Assembly: GCF_021172165.1 (NCBI RefSeq)
Contig: NZ_CP089096.1
Location: 1,364,001-1,428,000 of the forward strand
Origin: Flavobacterium channae
GTDB taxonomy: Bacteria; Bacteroidota; Bacteroidia; Flavobacteriales; Flavobacteriaceae
Direction of reading: 5' to 3'
DNA length: 64,000 bases
Positions 1 to 8,154 of this stretch are shown piece by piece. The number at the start of each line of letters is the position of its first letter. The first letter of the stretch is position 1. The notes below the pieces were generated by a model. It made no database searches. It was not told the DNA's origin and was given only the letters and a program-made list of their open reading frames with translations. Both the position numbers and the translations under genes were made by a program.

Positions 1-233
1 CATATTGGAAGGAAAATTTAAGATACCTTCTAATATTATTGAGTATTTGGTTCGCTGTTTCATATGGAGCAGGAATTCTATTCAAAGACGCATTAAATGA
101 AATCAAATTGGGAGGATTTCCATTAGGATTTTGGTTTGCACAACAAGGTTCAATCTATGTCTTTGTTATTTTAATATTTGTTTATGTTCGTTTAATGAAC
201 AAACTAGACAAAAAATATGGTTTTGACGAATAA
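1..233 (+). CDS. DUF4212 family small membrane subunit (5' truncated by the window)
   Basis: The reading frame is open from the first bases of the window (first full codon at 3) and ends at 233, so the true start lies upstream. The visible 76 residues start YWKENLRYLL and carry two hydrophobic segments with the pattern FPLGFWFAQQGS between them, which is the hallmark of DUF4212 proteins, usually about 80 to 100 residues. DUF4212 genes sit directly upstream of VC_2705-type sodium:solute symporters, as here (27 bp gap), and are thought to be a small subunit of that permease. The role as a subunit is inferred from context. Confidence 0.88.
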   Translation, partial: YWKENLRYLLILLSIWFAVSYGAGILFKDALNEIKLGGFPLGFWFAQQGSIYVFVILIFVYVRLMNKLDKKYGFDE

Positions 234-260
234 TTAATTATAACTTATAAAAAAAATATC

Positions 261-2015
261 ATGGATGTACTTACTTGGACCTACATCATTGTTGGGTTAA
301 CATTTGCATTATATATAGGAATTGCAATTTGGAGTAGAGCAGGTTCTACTAAAGAATTTTATGTTGCTGGTGGAGGCGTTTCTCCTTTAGCAAATGGTAT
401 GGCTACTGCAGCCGATTGGATGTCTGCCGCATCATTTATCTCTATGGCCGGAATTATCTCATTTGCTGGTTATGATGGAGCCGTTTATTTAATGGGATGG
501 ACAGGTGGATATGTATTATTAGCCTTATTATTAGCGCCATATTTAAGAAAATTTGGAAAATTTACGGTGCCTGATTTTATAGGAGAGCGTTATTATTCTA
601 ACACTGCAAGAACTGTAGCTGTAATTTGCGCATTAATTGTTTCATTTACTTATGTAGCAGGTCAAATGCGTGGAGTAGGAGTTGTATTCTCTAGATTTTT
701 AGAAGTTGAAATTGAAACAGGTGTTGTAATTGGGATGATCATTGTACTTTTTTACGCTGTTTTAGGTGGAATGAAAGGAATTACATATACGCAAGTTGCA
801 CAATATTGTGTATTGATTTTTGCTTTCATGGTTCCTGCGATATTTATTTCAATTCAAATGACAGGAAATCCAATTCCACAATTAGGAATGGGTGGTACAG
901 TTGCTGGTAGTGAAACTTATCTTTTAGATAAACTAAACGGATTATCTACTGAATTAGGTTTTGCAGAATACACAAATGGTTCTAAATCAATGATTGATGT
1001 TTTTGCAATTACTTTAGCTTTAATGGTTGGAACTGCAGGGTTACCACACGTAATTGTACGTTTCTTTACTGTTAAAAAAGTAAAAGATGCTCGTAAATCT
1101 GCAGGATGGGCTTTATTATTAATTGCAATTTTATATACTACTGCACCAGCTGTTTCTGTTTTTGCTAAAACAAATTTAATTGAAACTGTAAGTGGTAAAG
1201 AATATTCAGCTATGCCAAAATGGTTTACAAACTGGGAAAAAACAGGGTTATTAAAATTTGAAGATAAAAACGGTGACGGAAAAATTCAATATTATAATGA
1301 CAAATCAAAAGATGAAGTATTTTTAGCTGCTCAAGAAGCAAAAGGATTAAAAGGAAGTGAGTTAACTATTGATAATGACATCATGGTGTTAGCAAATCCT
1401 GAAATTGCTCAATTACCAAACTGGGTTATTGCATTAGTTGCTGCAGGAGCTTTAGCAGCTGCTTTATCAACTGCTGCTGGTTTATTATTAGTAATTTCTT
1501 CTTCAGTATCTCATGATTTAATTAAAAAAATGATCAATCCAAACATATCTGAAAAAGGAGAACTTTGGTCTGCAAGAGGAGCTGCAGCAGTTGCAGTTGT
1601 AATTGCAGGTTACTTCGGAATTAATCCTCCAGGATTTGTTGCTGCGGTAGTAGCTTTAGCATTTGGTTTAGCGGCTGCATCATTCTTCCCGGCAATTATC
1701 TTAGGTATTTTCCATAAAAGAATGAATAAAGAAGGTGCTATTGCCGGAATGGTTGTTGGTTTATTATTAATGCTTTTCTATATGTTGAAATTCAAATTTG
1801 GATTATTTGATGGTGGGAAAGATGCTGTTGACGGTTTAAAAGCAAGCTGGTGGTTTGGAATTTCACCAGAAGGTTTTGGAACAGTTGCAATGGTAGTAAA
1901 CTTTATAGTTGCATTTGTAGTTAATAAATTTACTCCTGAACCACCACAAGAGGTTCAAGATATTGTTGAACACATTCGTATTCCTTCGGGAGCTGGTGAA
2001 GCTGTAGCACATTAA
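261..2015 (+). CDS. Sodium:solute symporter, VC_2705/ActP-like (probable acetate or monocarboxylate uptake)
   Basis: A 584-residue inner-membrane protein with about 13 hydrophobic segments and the SSS-family signature region ATAADWMSAASFISMAG near residues 48-64. It belongs to the VC_2705 subfamily that pairs with DUF4212. Residues about 305-375 form a hydrophilic insert that contains an EF-hand-like loop, DKNGDGKIQYYN, at 335-346. The downstream neighbours are acetyl- and propionyl-CoA synthetases and a transporter-type sensor kinase, which points to uptake of acetate or a related short acid driven by sodium. The substrate is inferred from context only. Confidence 0.9.
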   Translation: MDVLTWTYIIVGLTFALYIGIAIWSRAGSTKEFYVAGGGVSPLANGMATAADWMSAASFISMAGIISFAGYDGAVYLMGWTGGYVLLALLLAPYLRKFGKFTVPDFIGERYYSNTARTVAVICALIVSFTYVAGQMRGVGVVFSRFLEVEIETGVVIGMIIVLFYAVLGGMKGITYTQVAQYCVLIFAFMVPAIFISIQMTGNPIPQLGMGGTVAGSETYLLDKLNGLSTELGFAEYTNGSKSMIDVFAITLALMVGTAGLPHVIVRFFTVKKVKDARKSAGWALLLIAILYTTAPAVSVFAKTNLIETVSGKEYSAMPKWFTNWEKTGLLKFEDKNGDGKIQYYNDKSKDEVFLAAQEAKGLKGSELTIDNDIMVLANPEIAQLPNWVIALVAAGALAAALSTAAGLLLVISSSVSHDLIKKMINPNISEKGELWSARGAAAVAVVIAGYFGINPPGFVAAVVALAFGLAAASFFPAIILGIFHKRMNKEGAIAGMVVGLLLMLFYMLKFKFGLFDGGKDAVDGLKASWWFGISPEGFGTVAMVVNFIVAFVVNKFTPEPPQEVQDIVEHIRIPSGAGEAVAH

Positions 2016-2039
2016 TTTCTAAATATACCTTTTTTTACC

Positions 2040-2078
2040 ACTCTGTTCTTGTTTTTCGAGAACAGAGTTTGTATTTTT
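2040..2078 (+). terminator. Intrinsic terminator after the symporter gene
   Basis: A perfect 10-bp stem ACTCTGTTCT (2040-2049) / AGAACAGAGT (2059-2068) closes a 9-nt loop and is followed by TTGTATTTTT. It lies 25 bp after the symporter stop and would separate that gene from the small membrane protein and sensor kinase genes downstream. Confidence 0.75.
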
Positions 2079-2106
2079 AAATAATCGAAAAACAATTAAA
2101 CATATA

Positions 2107-2301
2107 ATGAAGAAAAGACATCAACAAAAATTGGTTGTATTATCATTATTAATGCTTTTAGTACTTAATTTGCCAATACTGTTACTTTTTGATAGTGCAG
2201 ACAATTTATTTGGATTGCCAATCATTTATATTTATATCTTTTCTATTTGGTTGTTCTCAGTATTAATGTCTTGGATAGTTGTACAACGTTATCATGAATA
2301 G
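2107..2301 (+). CDS. Small membrane protein upstream of the SSS-type histidine kinase
   Basis: A 64-residue protein with a basic N-terminus (MKKRHQQK) and two hydrophobic segments (about 9-28 and 37-58). Its last eight bases overlap the start codon of the following sensor kinase gene at 2294, which suggests translational coupling. I do not recognise a named family. Its size, membrane topology and overlap make an accessory role for the kinase plausible, but that is inference. Confidence 0.75.
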   Translation: MKKRHQQKLVVLSLLMLLVLNLPILLLFDSADNLFGLPIIYIYIFSIWLFSVLMSWIVVQRYHE

Positions 2302-4987
2302 TGCTTTTTTATTACTCATCCTTTTAGTTTATTTAAGTTTACTTTTCTATATCGCTCATTGGGCAGAAAAAAAAGAAAATGTAAAATGGACTAACAATTC
2401 ATATATTTATTCATTGTCGTTAGCGGTTTATTGTACCGCTTGGACATATTATGGAAGTATTGGAGTTGCGGCAAATTCGGGTTTGGGATATTTGCCTATT
2501 TATATTGGTCCGATTATTATCATCCCAGCTTGGATTATTATTCTGAAGAAAATTATCCGAATTTCAAGAATTAATAAAATTTCAAGTATTGCCGATTTTA
2601 TTTCACTTCGATATGGAAATAGTCGATTCTTAGGAGCTATTGTAACAGTAGTATGTATCGTTGGGGTTTTGCCCTATATTGCTCTTCAATTAAAAGCTAT
2701 TTCTGAAACCTTTTTAATTGTAACTAAAACACAATCTAGTTCATTAATTTTTAATGACACAACCACTTATGTAGCAATTACATTAGCTTTATTTGCTTCG
2801 TATTACGGAACGCGTTATGTTGATGCTTCCGAAAAAAGAAAAGGAATTGTAACTGCAGTAGCTCTTGAAAGCGTACTAAAACTAGTTTTCTTTTTAATAG
2901 TTGGAATTTATGTAACCTTTTTTGTTTTTGATGGTTTCCAAGATATTTATGATAAGGCTTCTTTATTAGAAAACTTTAAAGAAAAAAATACAATTGGCGG
3001 ATTAGAACAAGGTTTAAACTGGTTCTTTTTAAGTATGGTTTCGCTTTTTGCTATTTTCTTATTACCAAGACAATTTCAAATGTCAGTAGTAGAAAATAAT
3101 AGAGAACGCCATATTAAAACTGCCATTTGGTTATTTCCACTTTATTTATTGTTATTTAACCTTTTTGTTTATCCAATTGCCTGGGGAGGCAATGTTCTGT
3201 TTGAAGGACAAAATGTCAATGCCGATACTTATTCGTTGTTAATTCCGCAATTTTTCAATAATTCTACGCTTATAGTTTTAGTTTTTCTTGGCGGATTTTC
3301 AGCAGCAATTTCAATGATTGTTGTTTCAAGTATCAGTCTTTCAACTATGTTGAGTAACAACTTGTTAATTCCTTACACTTTCTTAGGAAGATTAAAGAAT
3401 GAAGAACAAATGATTAACAACAAAAAGATTGTCAACATACGTAAAATAGGAATTTTCTCTTTAATCATTGCGGCTTATTTCATTTACAGATTCTTTGCAT
3501 TAGACTATAGTTTAGTTTCTATCGGATTAATTTCATTTGTCATTATTGCACAACTAGCTCCAGCCTTTTTTGGTGCTATTTTTTGGAGAAGAGGTTCCCG
3601 ATTAGGTGCTATTTATGGAATTTTAATTGGGTTTTTAATTTGTATTTACACATTGTTATTACCTTATGCTATCGGATTAACTAACAAACAAAGTTCTTTT
3701 ATTTCAGAAGGTTTCATGAAAATAGAGTTACTTAAACCATTTGAATTATTTGGATTAGATTATTTACAACCAGTTCCTCACGCTTTATTTTGGAGTATGC
3801 TGTTTAATACTTTGGCTTATTTTGCAGTTTCAGTTAGTTTTAAAGGAAATTATCGCGAACGCAATTATGCCGAAATGTACGTGGATATTGAAAAATACAG
3901 TACTAATCACGAAAATGCTTTTGTTTGGAAAGGAACAGCTTATACAAGTGATATCGAGAAAGTTTTGATTCGATTTTTGGGTGAAGAACGAACTAAGCGA
4001 GCAATGAACATTTTTAATGTAAAATATAACGTTGATAAAAATCAAGAGTTGGCCGATGCGCGTTTGATAAAATTTGCAGAAAATCTTTTAACGGGTCACA
4101 TCGGAACTGCTTCTGCACGAATATTAATTTCTAGCGTGGTAAAAGAAGAAAAAATCACATTACCTGAAGTACTTAAAATACTAGAAGAATCGAAAGAGAA
4201 TATTATTACTAATAAAATATTGATTGAAACTTCAACTGAGTTACAAAAAATAACATCGCAATTGCAAATGGCAAACGAAACATTAGTTCGTAAAGACATT
4301 CAAAAAGACGAATTTTTAGATACAGTTACTCACGAACTTCGAACACCTATAACAGCTATTAGAGCAGCAAGTGAAATTTTGCATGATGATGATGAAATTC
4401 CAGAAGAATTAAGAAAACAATTTTTACAAAACATTATTTCAGAGTCGGATAGATTAAATCGCTTGATTGATAAAATCTTGGATTTGGAAAAATTTGAAAC
4501 CGGAAAGCAAACAATAAACCCAACACAAAATAACTTAATTGCAACGATAGAACATTCTATTGATCCGTTAAAACAATTAATTAACAATAAAAAAATTAGT
4601 GTTTATGTAGAAAGTAAAGACGCTGTTCTAGCGTTTTATGATGAAGATCGTATTGTGCAAGTAATTACAAATTTACTATCAAATGCGATTAAATTTTGTC
4701 CAGAAACTGACGGTTTGATTACAATTCAAGTAAAACAAAAAGACAATTTTATAGAAACTTCTGTTCAAGATAACGGAAAAGGTATAAATCCTAACGATTT
4801 TGACGTTATATTTGACAAATTTTACCAAGCATCTAATCAAAATTTCAAAAAGCCTGTTGGTAGCGGATTAGGATTAGCCATTTGTAAACAAATTATAGAA
4901 TATCACAAAGGTAAAATTTGGGTTGAACCAAGTTTAAAAGGAGCTTGTATAGTATTTACATTGCCAATTAAAAATATTGAAAATTAA
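2294..4987 (+). CDS. Sensor histidine kinase with N-terminal sodium:solute symporter domain
   Basis: Starting at the ATG at 2294 the protein has 897 residues. The first ~510 residues are a 12-13 segment SSS transporter-like module, followed by a ~120-residue linker, a coiled-coil stretch, a HisKA domain with phospho-acceptor His near residue 680 (THELRTPITAIRAAS), and a HATPase_c domain ending with DNGKGI and GSGLGLAICKQII near 856. The architecture matches CbrA/MctS-like kinases that sense or transport a carbon source. A longer TTG start at 2279 is less likely because it deepens the overlap with the upstream gene. It probably signals to the receiver protein starting 5 bp downstream and senses acetate or a similar acid. 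Confidence 0.92.
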   Translation: MNSAFLLLILLVYLSLLFYIAHWAEKKENVKWTNNSYIYSLSLAVYCTAWTYYGSIGVAANSGLGYLPIYIGPIIIIPAWIIILKKIIRISRINKISSIADFISLRYGNSRFLGAIVTVVCIVGVLPYIALQLKAISETFLIVTKTQSSSLIFNDTTTYVAITLALFASYYGTRYVDASEKRKGIVTAVALESVLKLVFFLIVGIYVTFFVFDGFQDIYDKASLLENFKEKNTIGGLEQGLNWFFLSMVSLFAIFLLPRQFQMSVVENNRERHIKTAIWLFPLYLLLFNLFVYPIAWGGNVLFEGQNVNADTYSLLIPQFFNNSTLIVLVFLGGFSAAISMIVVSSISLSTMLSNNLLIPYTFLGRLKNEEQMINNKKIVNIRKIGIFSLIIAAYFIYRFFALDYSLVSIGLISFVIIAQLAPAFFGAIFWRRGSRLGAIYGILIGFLICIYTLLLPYAIGLTNKQSSFISEGFMKIELLKPFELFGLDYLQPVPHALFWSMLFNTLAYFAVSVSFKGNYRERNYAEMYVDIEKYSTNHENAFVWKGTAYTSDIEKVLIRFLGEERTKRAMNIFNVKYNVDKNQELADARLIKFAENLLTGHIGTASARILISSVVKEEKITLPEVLKILEESKENIITNKILIETSTELQKITSQLQMANETLVRKDIQKDEFLDTVTHELRTPITAIRAASEILHDDDEIPEELRKQFLQNIISESDRLNRLIDKILDLEKFETGKQTINPTQNNLIATIEHSIDPLKQLINNKKISVYVESKDAVLAFYDEDRIVQVITNLLSNAIKFCPETDGLITIQVKQKDNFIETSVQDNGKGINPNDFDVIFDKFYQASNQNFKKPVGSGLGLAICKQIIEYHKGKIWVEPSLKGACIVFTLPIKNIEN

Positions 4988-4992
4988 AGACC

Positions 4993-5355
4993 ATGAAGAA
5001 GATATTGATCGTAGATGATGAGCCAAACATTGTAATGACGCTCGAATATACATTCAAGAAAAGTAATTATGAAGTGTTTATTGCTCGCGATGGGCAAGAG
5101 GCATTGGATATTTTAAAAACTAATTTCCCTGATATCATTATATTGGATATTATGATGCCAATGGTTGATGGTTTTGCAACTTTAGAACAAATCAGAAAAG
5201 ACGCTAATTTACAACACACTAAAGTCATGTTCTTATCTGCAAAAAATAAAGAAAGCGATATCGAAAAAGGATTAGCACTTGGTGCTGATGCATATATGAC
5301 CAAGCCATTTTCAATCAAGAAAGTAGTAGAGAAAGTGGAAGAGTTATTAGGGTAA
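4993..5355 (+). CDS. Single-domain response regulator
   Basis: A 120-residue CheY-like receiver with the acidic pair DD near 8-9, phospho-acceptor Asp52 in IIILDIMMP, and the conserved Lys in MTKPFS. There is no output domain, so it cannot itself bind DNA in the usual way. It is separated from the SSS-type kinase by only 5 bp, so the two are a pair. The output is unknown: either protein-protein contact or phosphotransfer to another regulator. Confidence 0.92.
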   Translation: MKKILIVDDEPNIVMTLEYTFKKSNYEVFIARDGQEALDILKTNFPDIIILDIMMPMVDGFATLEQIRKDANLQHTKVMFLSAKNKESDIEKGLALGADAYMTKPFSIKKVVEKVEELLG

Positions 5356-5380
5356 TAATGATTTCGAAAGTAGTATTTGA

Positions 5381-6013
5381 ATGAAAATTGGTCTTTATAA
5401 CATATTTACAACATTTTGGTTTTTAATTATACTTCTAGGTAGCGGTACATTAACATATTTGTCATTCAGTAAAAACTTATATTCTGGAGATGCAATATTG
5501 ACTGTAAAAATAGTTATCGCAGTTATTTCTTTAATTTTTATTTGTATTCTTTTTTACCTTCTATATAAGTTTAGAATATTAATCATTAATAAAAATCTTT
5601 TTATCTCTATTCACCCATTTATTTTTAAGATTAATAAAATTGATATTTCTAAAACAAAAAGCTTGAAATGGAAAAACTTTTCTGCATTTAAAGGAACTAT
5701 TTATAGAAGTGTTGAACTTAGACAAGGAAAATATAAAATTGAAGTTTCAGACTTAGAATTTGAGAATTTTGATCATTTGGTAAGTAGTTTTAATGGACAA
5801 CTTAATAAAAATAAAGCAACCATTGAACAAGCTAAGTCTAATTATTCAATGATGATTTTTAATCTTATTATACTTTCATGTTTTTTCGTTTTTCTCCTTA
5901 TAAATACTACATTTAAAGATATAAATATTGCCGAAGTAATTTTCTTTTTTATTAATTTAATATTGCTATTTGCTACAATTAAAAGAATATTAAATTATAG
6001 AAAAGCTTTATAA
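5381..6013 (+). CDS. Uncharacterised membrane protein
   Basis: A 210-residue protein with two hydrophobic segments near the N-terminus (about 8-28 and 43-64), a basic soluble middle region (65-155), and two more hydrophobic segments at 155-205. The arrangement resembles PH-like domain membrane proteins of Bacteroidota, but no diagnostic motif is visible. It follows the response regulator by 25 bp and may be co-transcribed. Function is not assigned. Confidence 0.7.
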   Translation: MKIGLYNIFTTFWFLIILLGSGTLTYLSFSKNLYSGDAILTVKIVIAVISLIFICILFYLLYKFRILIINKNLFISIHPFIFKINKIDISKTKSLKWKNFSAFKGTIYRSVELRQGKYKIEVSDLEFENFDHLVSSFNGQLNKNKATIEQAKSNYSMMIFNLIILSCFFVFLLINTTFKDINIAEVIFFFINLILLFATIKRILNYRKAL

Positions 6014-6042
6014 AGACTTCATTAAATTATTTTTTCTTTTTT

Positions 6043-6110
6043 AACTATACCTATTTAGCAAAATTAATTCATTTAGCATTATTTTATTTTCTACATTTAC
6101 TAATGTAAAT
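6043..6110 (+). promoter_or_regulatory. Upstream element shared with acs, plus a nearby palindrome
   Basis: AACTATACCTATTTAGCA at 6043-6060 recurs with one mismatch at 8069-8086 upstream of the second acyl-CoA synthetase gene. A further TTTAGCA lies at 6072-6078, and a perfect inverted repeat ATTTAC-taat-GTAAAT lies at 6095-6110, 26 bp before the start codon. These are probably binding sites or promoter elements that co-regulate the two synthetase genes. Confidence 0.5.
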
Positions 6111-6135
6111 AAATCACATTAATGAAATAAAACAA

Positions 6136-8031
6136 ATGAATTATTACGATATTTATAATAAAAGTATTACTTCTTCTGAACAATTCTGGAAAGAACAAGC
6201 AGAAAAGTTAGAATGGTATAATCAACCATCTATCATATTATCAAAAGACCAAAACGATTATCCATTGTGGTTTGCTGATGGAGATTTAAACGCATGTTAC
6301 TTGGCTGTAGACAAGCATATACAAGACGGATATGGAGATCAAGTGGCTATCATCTACGATTCACCGGTTACACAAACTGTAAAAAAGTATACATTTAACG
6401 AAGTCAAAGCTGAAGTTGCTAAATTGGCTGGTGGTTTATTGTCTTTAGGACTTGTAAAAGGCGACATAGCAGTTATTTATATGCCAATGATTCCACAAGC
6501 TGCTTTTGCTATGTTAGCTTGTGCTAGAATAGGAGTAACGCATTCCGTTGTTTTTGGAGGTTTTGCTCCTCATGAATTAGCTATTCGTATTGATGATTGC
6601 GAACCAAAAGCAATTATTACGGCTTCATCTGGAATTGAAATTGATAGATTAATTGCTTACAAACCTTTAGTAGATGAAGCTATCGAATTAGCCAATCATA
6701 AGCCTGAAAAAGTTGTTGTTTTCAATAGAAAATTAGGCGCTAGAGTTCCTTTTAAAAAGTACGATGTTGATTATGATGCTTTAGTTTATGGCTCAGAAGA
6801 AACGCCATGTGTTCCTGTAAATGCTACGCATCCTTTATATATTTTATACACTTCTGGAACTACTGGAAAACCAAAAGGAATTGTTAGAGATACAGGTGGT
6901 TATGTAACTTCACTTAAATTTTCAATTCAAAATATTTATGATGTAAAAGAAGGAGATGTTTTTTGGGCAGCTTCCGATGTGGGTTGGGTAGTAGGTCATA
7001 GTTATATTGTTTATGGACCATTAATCAATCGTAATACAACCATTGTATTTGAAGGAAAACCAATTCGTACACCTGATGCAAGTACTTTTTGGCGTGTTAT
7101 TGCAGAACACAAAGTAAATGTAATGTTTACCGCACCAACAGCTATTCGTGCTATTAAAAAAGAAGATCCTAATGGCGAATTCATCAAGCAATATGATTTA
7201 AATAGTTTAAGAATTCAATTTCTAGCTGGAGAACGTTGTGATGTTGCTACATTAGAATGGTATCGAGAACATATTCCAATTCCAGCTATCGACCATTGGT
7301 GGCAAACAGAATCGGGTTGGCCAATGATTGCTAACATGATGGGAGTGGAGTATTTACCTATAAAACCAGGTTCAGCTGGAAAAGCGGTTTCTGGATACGA
7401 TATCCGCATTTTTGATGAAAATGGAAAAGAATTAGGTCCTAATGAAGAAGGTTATGTTGTAATCAAATTGCCATTGCCTCCTGGGACTTTAATGGATCTT
7501 TGGAAAGATAACGAACGTTTTAAGGCTGGTTATTTGAATAAATTTCCTGGTTATTATTTCTCTGGTGATGGTGGTTATAAAGACGATGACGATTATATTT
7601 ATATTACCGGTAGAGTAGATGATGTTATCAATGTTGCCGGACACAGACTTTCTACTGCTGAAATGGAAGAAATTGTAGCGTCGCATCATTCGGTTGCAGA
7701 ATGTGCTGTCATTGGAATAAATGATGAATTAAAAGGACAAATTCCTTTAGCATTAGTTGTAGCTAAATCTGGTGAAAACATAGAACATTTTCAATTACAA
7801 CATGAAATCGTTCATTTGGTTCGAGATCAAATAGGAGCAGTTGCTTCATTACGAGATGTAGTTGTGGTACAACGTTTACCAAAAACTCGTTCAGGTAAAA
7901 TTCTTCGTAAAATGATGCGAAGTATTGCTGATGGCGCTGATTTTCAAATTCCGTCAACTATTGATGATGAAGCAATTATAGACGAAATTAAAGATGTTTT
8001 AGAATATGCCAAAATCGGTACTTTTAAATAA
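6136..8031 (+). CDS. prpE: Acyl-CoA synthetase, probable propionate--CoA ligase
   Basis: A 631-residue ANL-superfamily enzyme with the P-loop-like motif YTSGTTGKPKG near residue 238, the adenylate-binding region DHWWQTESGWP, and the catalytic C-terminal Lys in PKTRSGKILRKMMR. The segments LPLPPGTLMDLW, SGDGGYKDDDDY and VINVAGHRLSTAEMEE match the PrpE/ACSS3 branch rather than classical Acs. It activates propionate (or acetate) to the acyl-CoA with ATP in the cytoplasm. It lies just before a second, Acs-type synthetase and shares an 18-bp upstream element with it. Exact substrate preference is inferred. Confidence 0.88.
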   Translation: MNYYDIYNKSITSSEQFWKEQAEKLEWYNQPSIILSKDQNDYPLWFADGDLNACYLAVDKHIQDGYGDQVAIIYDSPVTQTVKKYTFNEVKAEVAKLAGGLLSLGLVKGDIAVIYMPMIPQAAFAMLACARIGVTHSVVFGGFAPHELAIRIDDCEPKAIITASSGIEIDRLIAYKPLVDEAIELANHKPEKVVVFNRKLGARVPFKKYDVDYDALVYGSEETPCVPVNATHPLYILYTSGTTGKPKGIVRDTGGYVTSLKFSIQNIYDVKEGDVFWAASDVGWVVGHSYIVYGPLINRNTTIVFEGKPIRTPDASTFWRVIAEHKVNVMFTAPTAIRAIKKEDPNGEFIKQYDLNSLRIQFLAGERCDVATLEWYREHIPIPAIDHWWQTESGWPMIANMMGVEYLPIKPGSAGKAVSGYDIRIFDENGKELGPNEEGYVVIKLPLPPGTLMDLWKDNERFKAGYLNKFPGYYFSGDGGYKDDDDYIYITGRVDDVINVAGHRLSTAEMEEIVASHHSVAECAVIGINDELKGQIPLALVVAKSGENIEHFQLQHEIVHLVRDQIGAVASLRDVVVVQRLPKTRSGKILRKMMRSIADGADFQIPSTIDDEAIIDEIKDVLEYAKIGTFK

Positions 8032-8068
8032 ATAGCATCTATTGCTAACATTTTTTAACGAATTGTTA

Positions 8069-8086
8069 AACTATACTTATTTAGCA
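8069..8086 (+). promoter_or_regulatory. Second copy of the shared synthetase upstream element
   Basis: AACTATACTTATTTAGCA differs by one base from the copy at 6043-6060. It ends 68 bp before the acs start codon. Immediately upstream is TTAAC-gaatt-GTTAA (8055-8069), a 5-bp inverted repeat. Confidence 0.5.
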
Positions 8087-8154
8087 AAAAAATGTATTTT
8101 TCTTAAAACAGATTGGCTATCTTTACATTATCAATTAAAAATAAAGCTAAAAAA

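Noticed and set aside
8113..8154. Upstream TTG start that would extend acs by 14 codons
   Set aside because: It lies in a promoter-like A/T-rich stretch and the extra residues (MAIFTLSIKNKAKK) are not typical of Acs; the ATG at 8155 gives a standard N-terminus.
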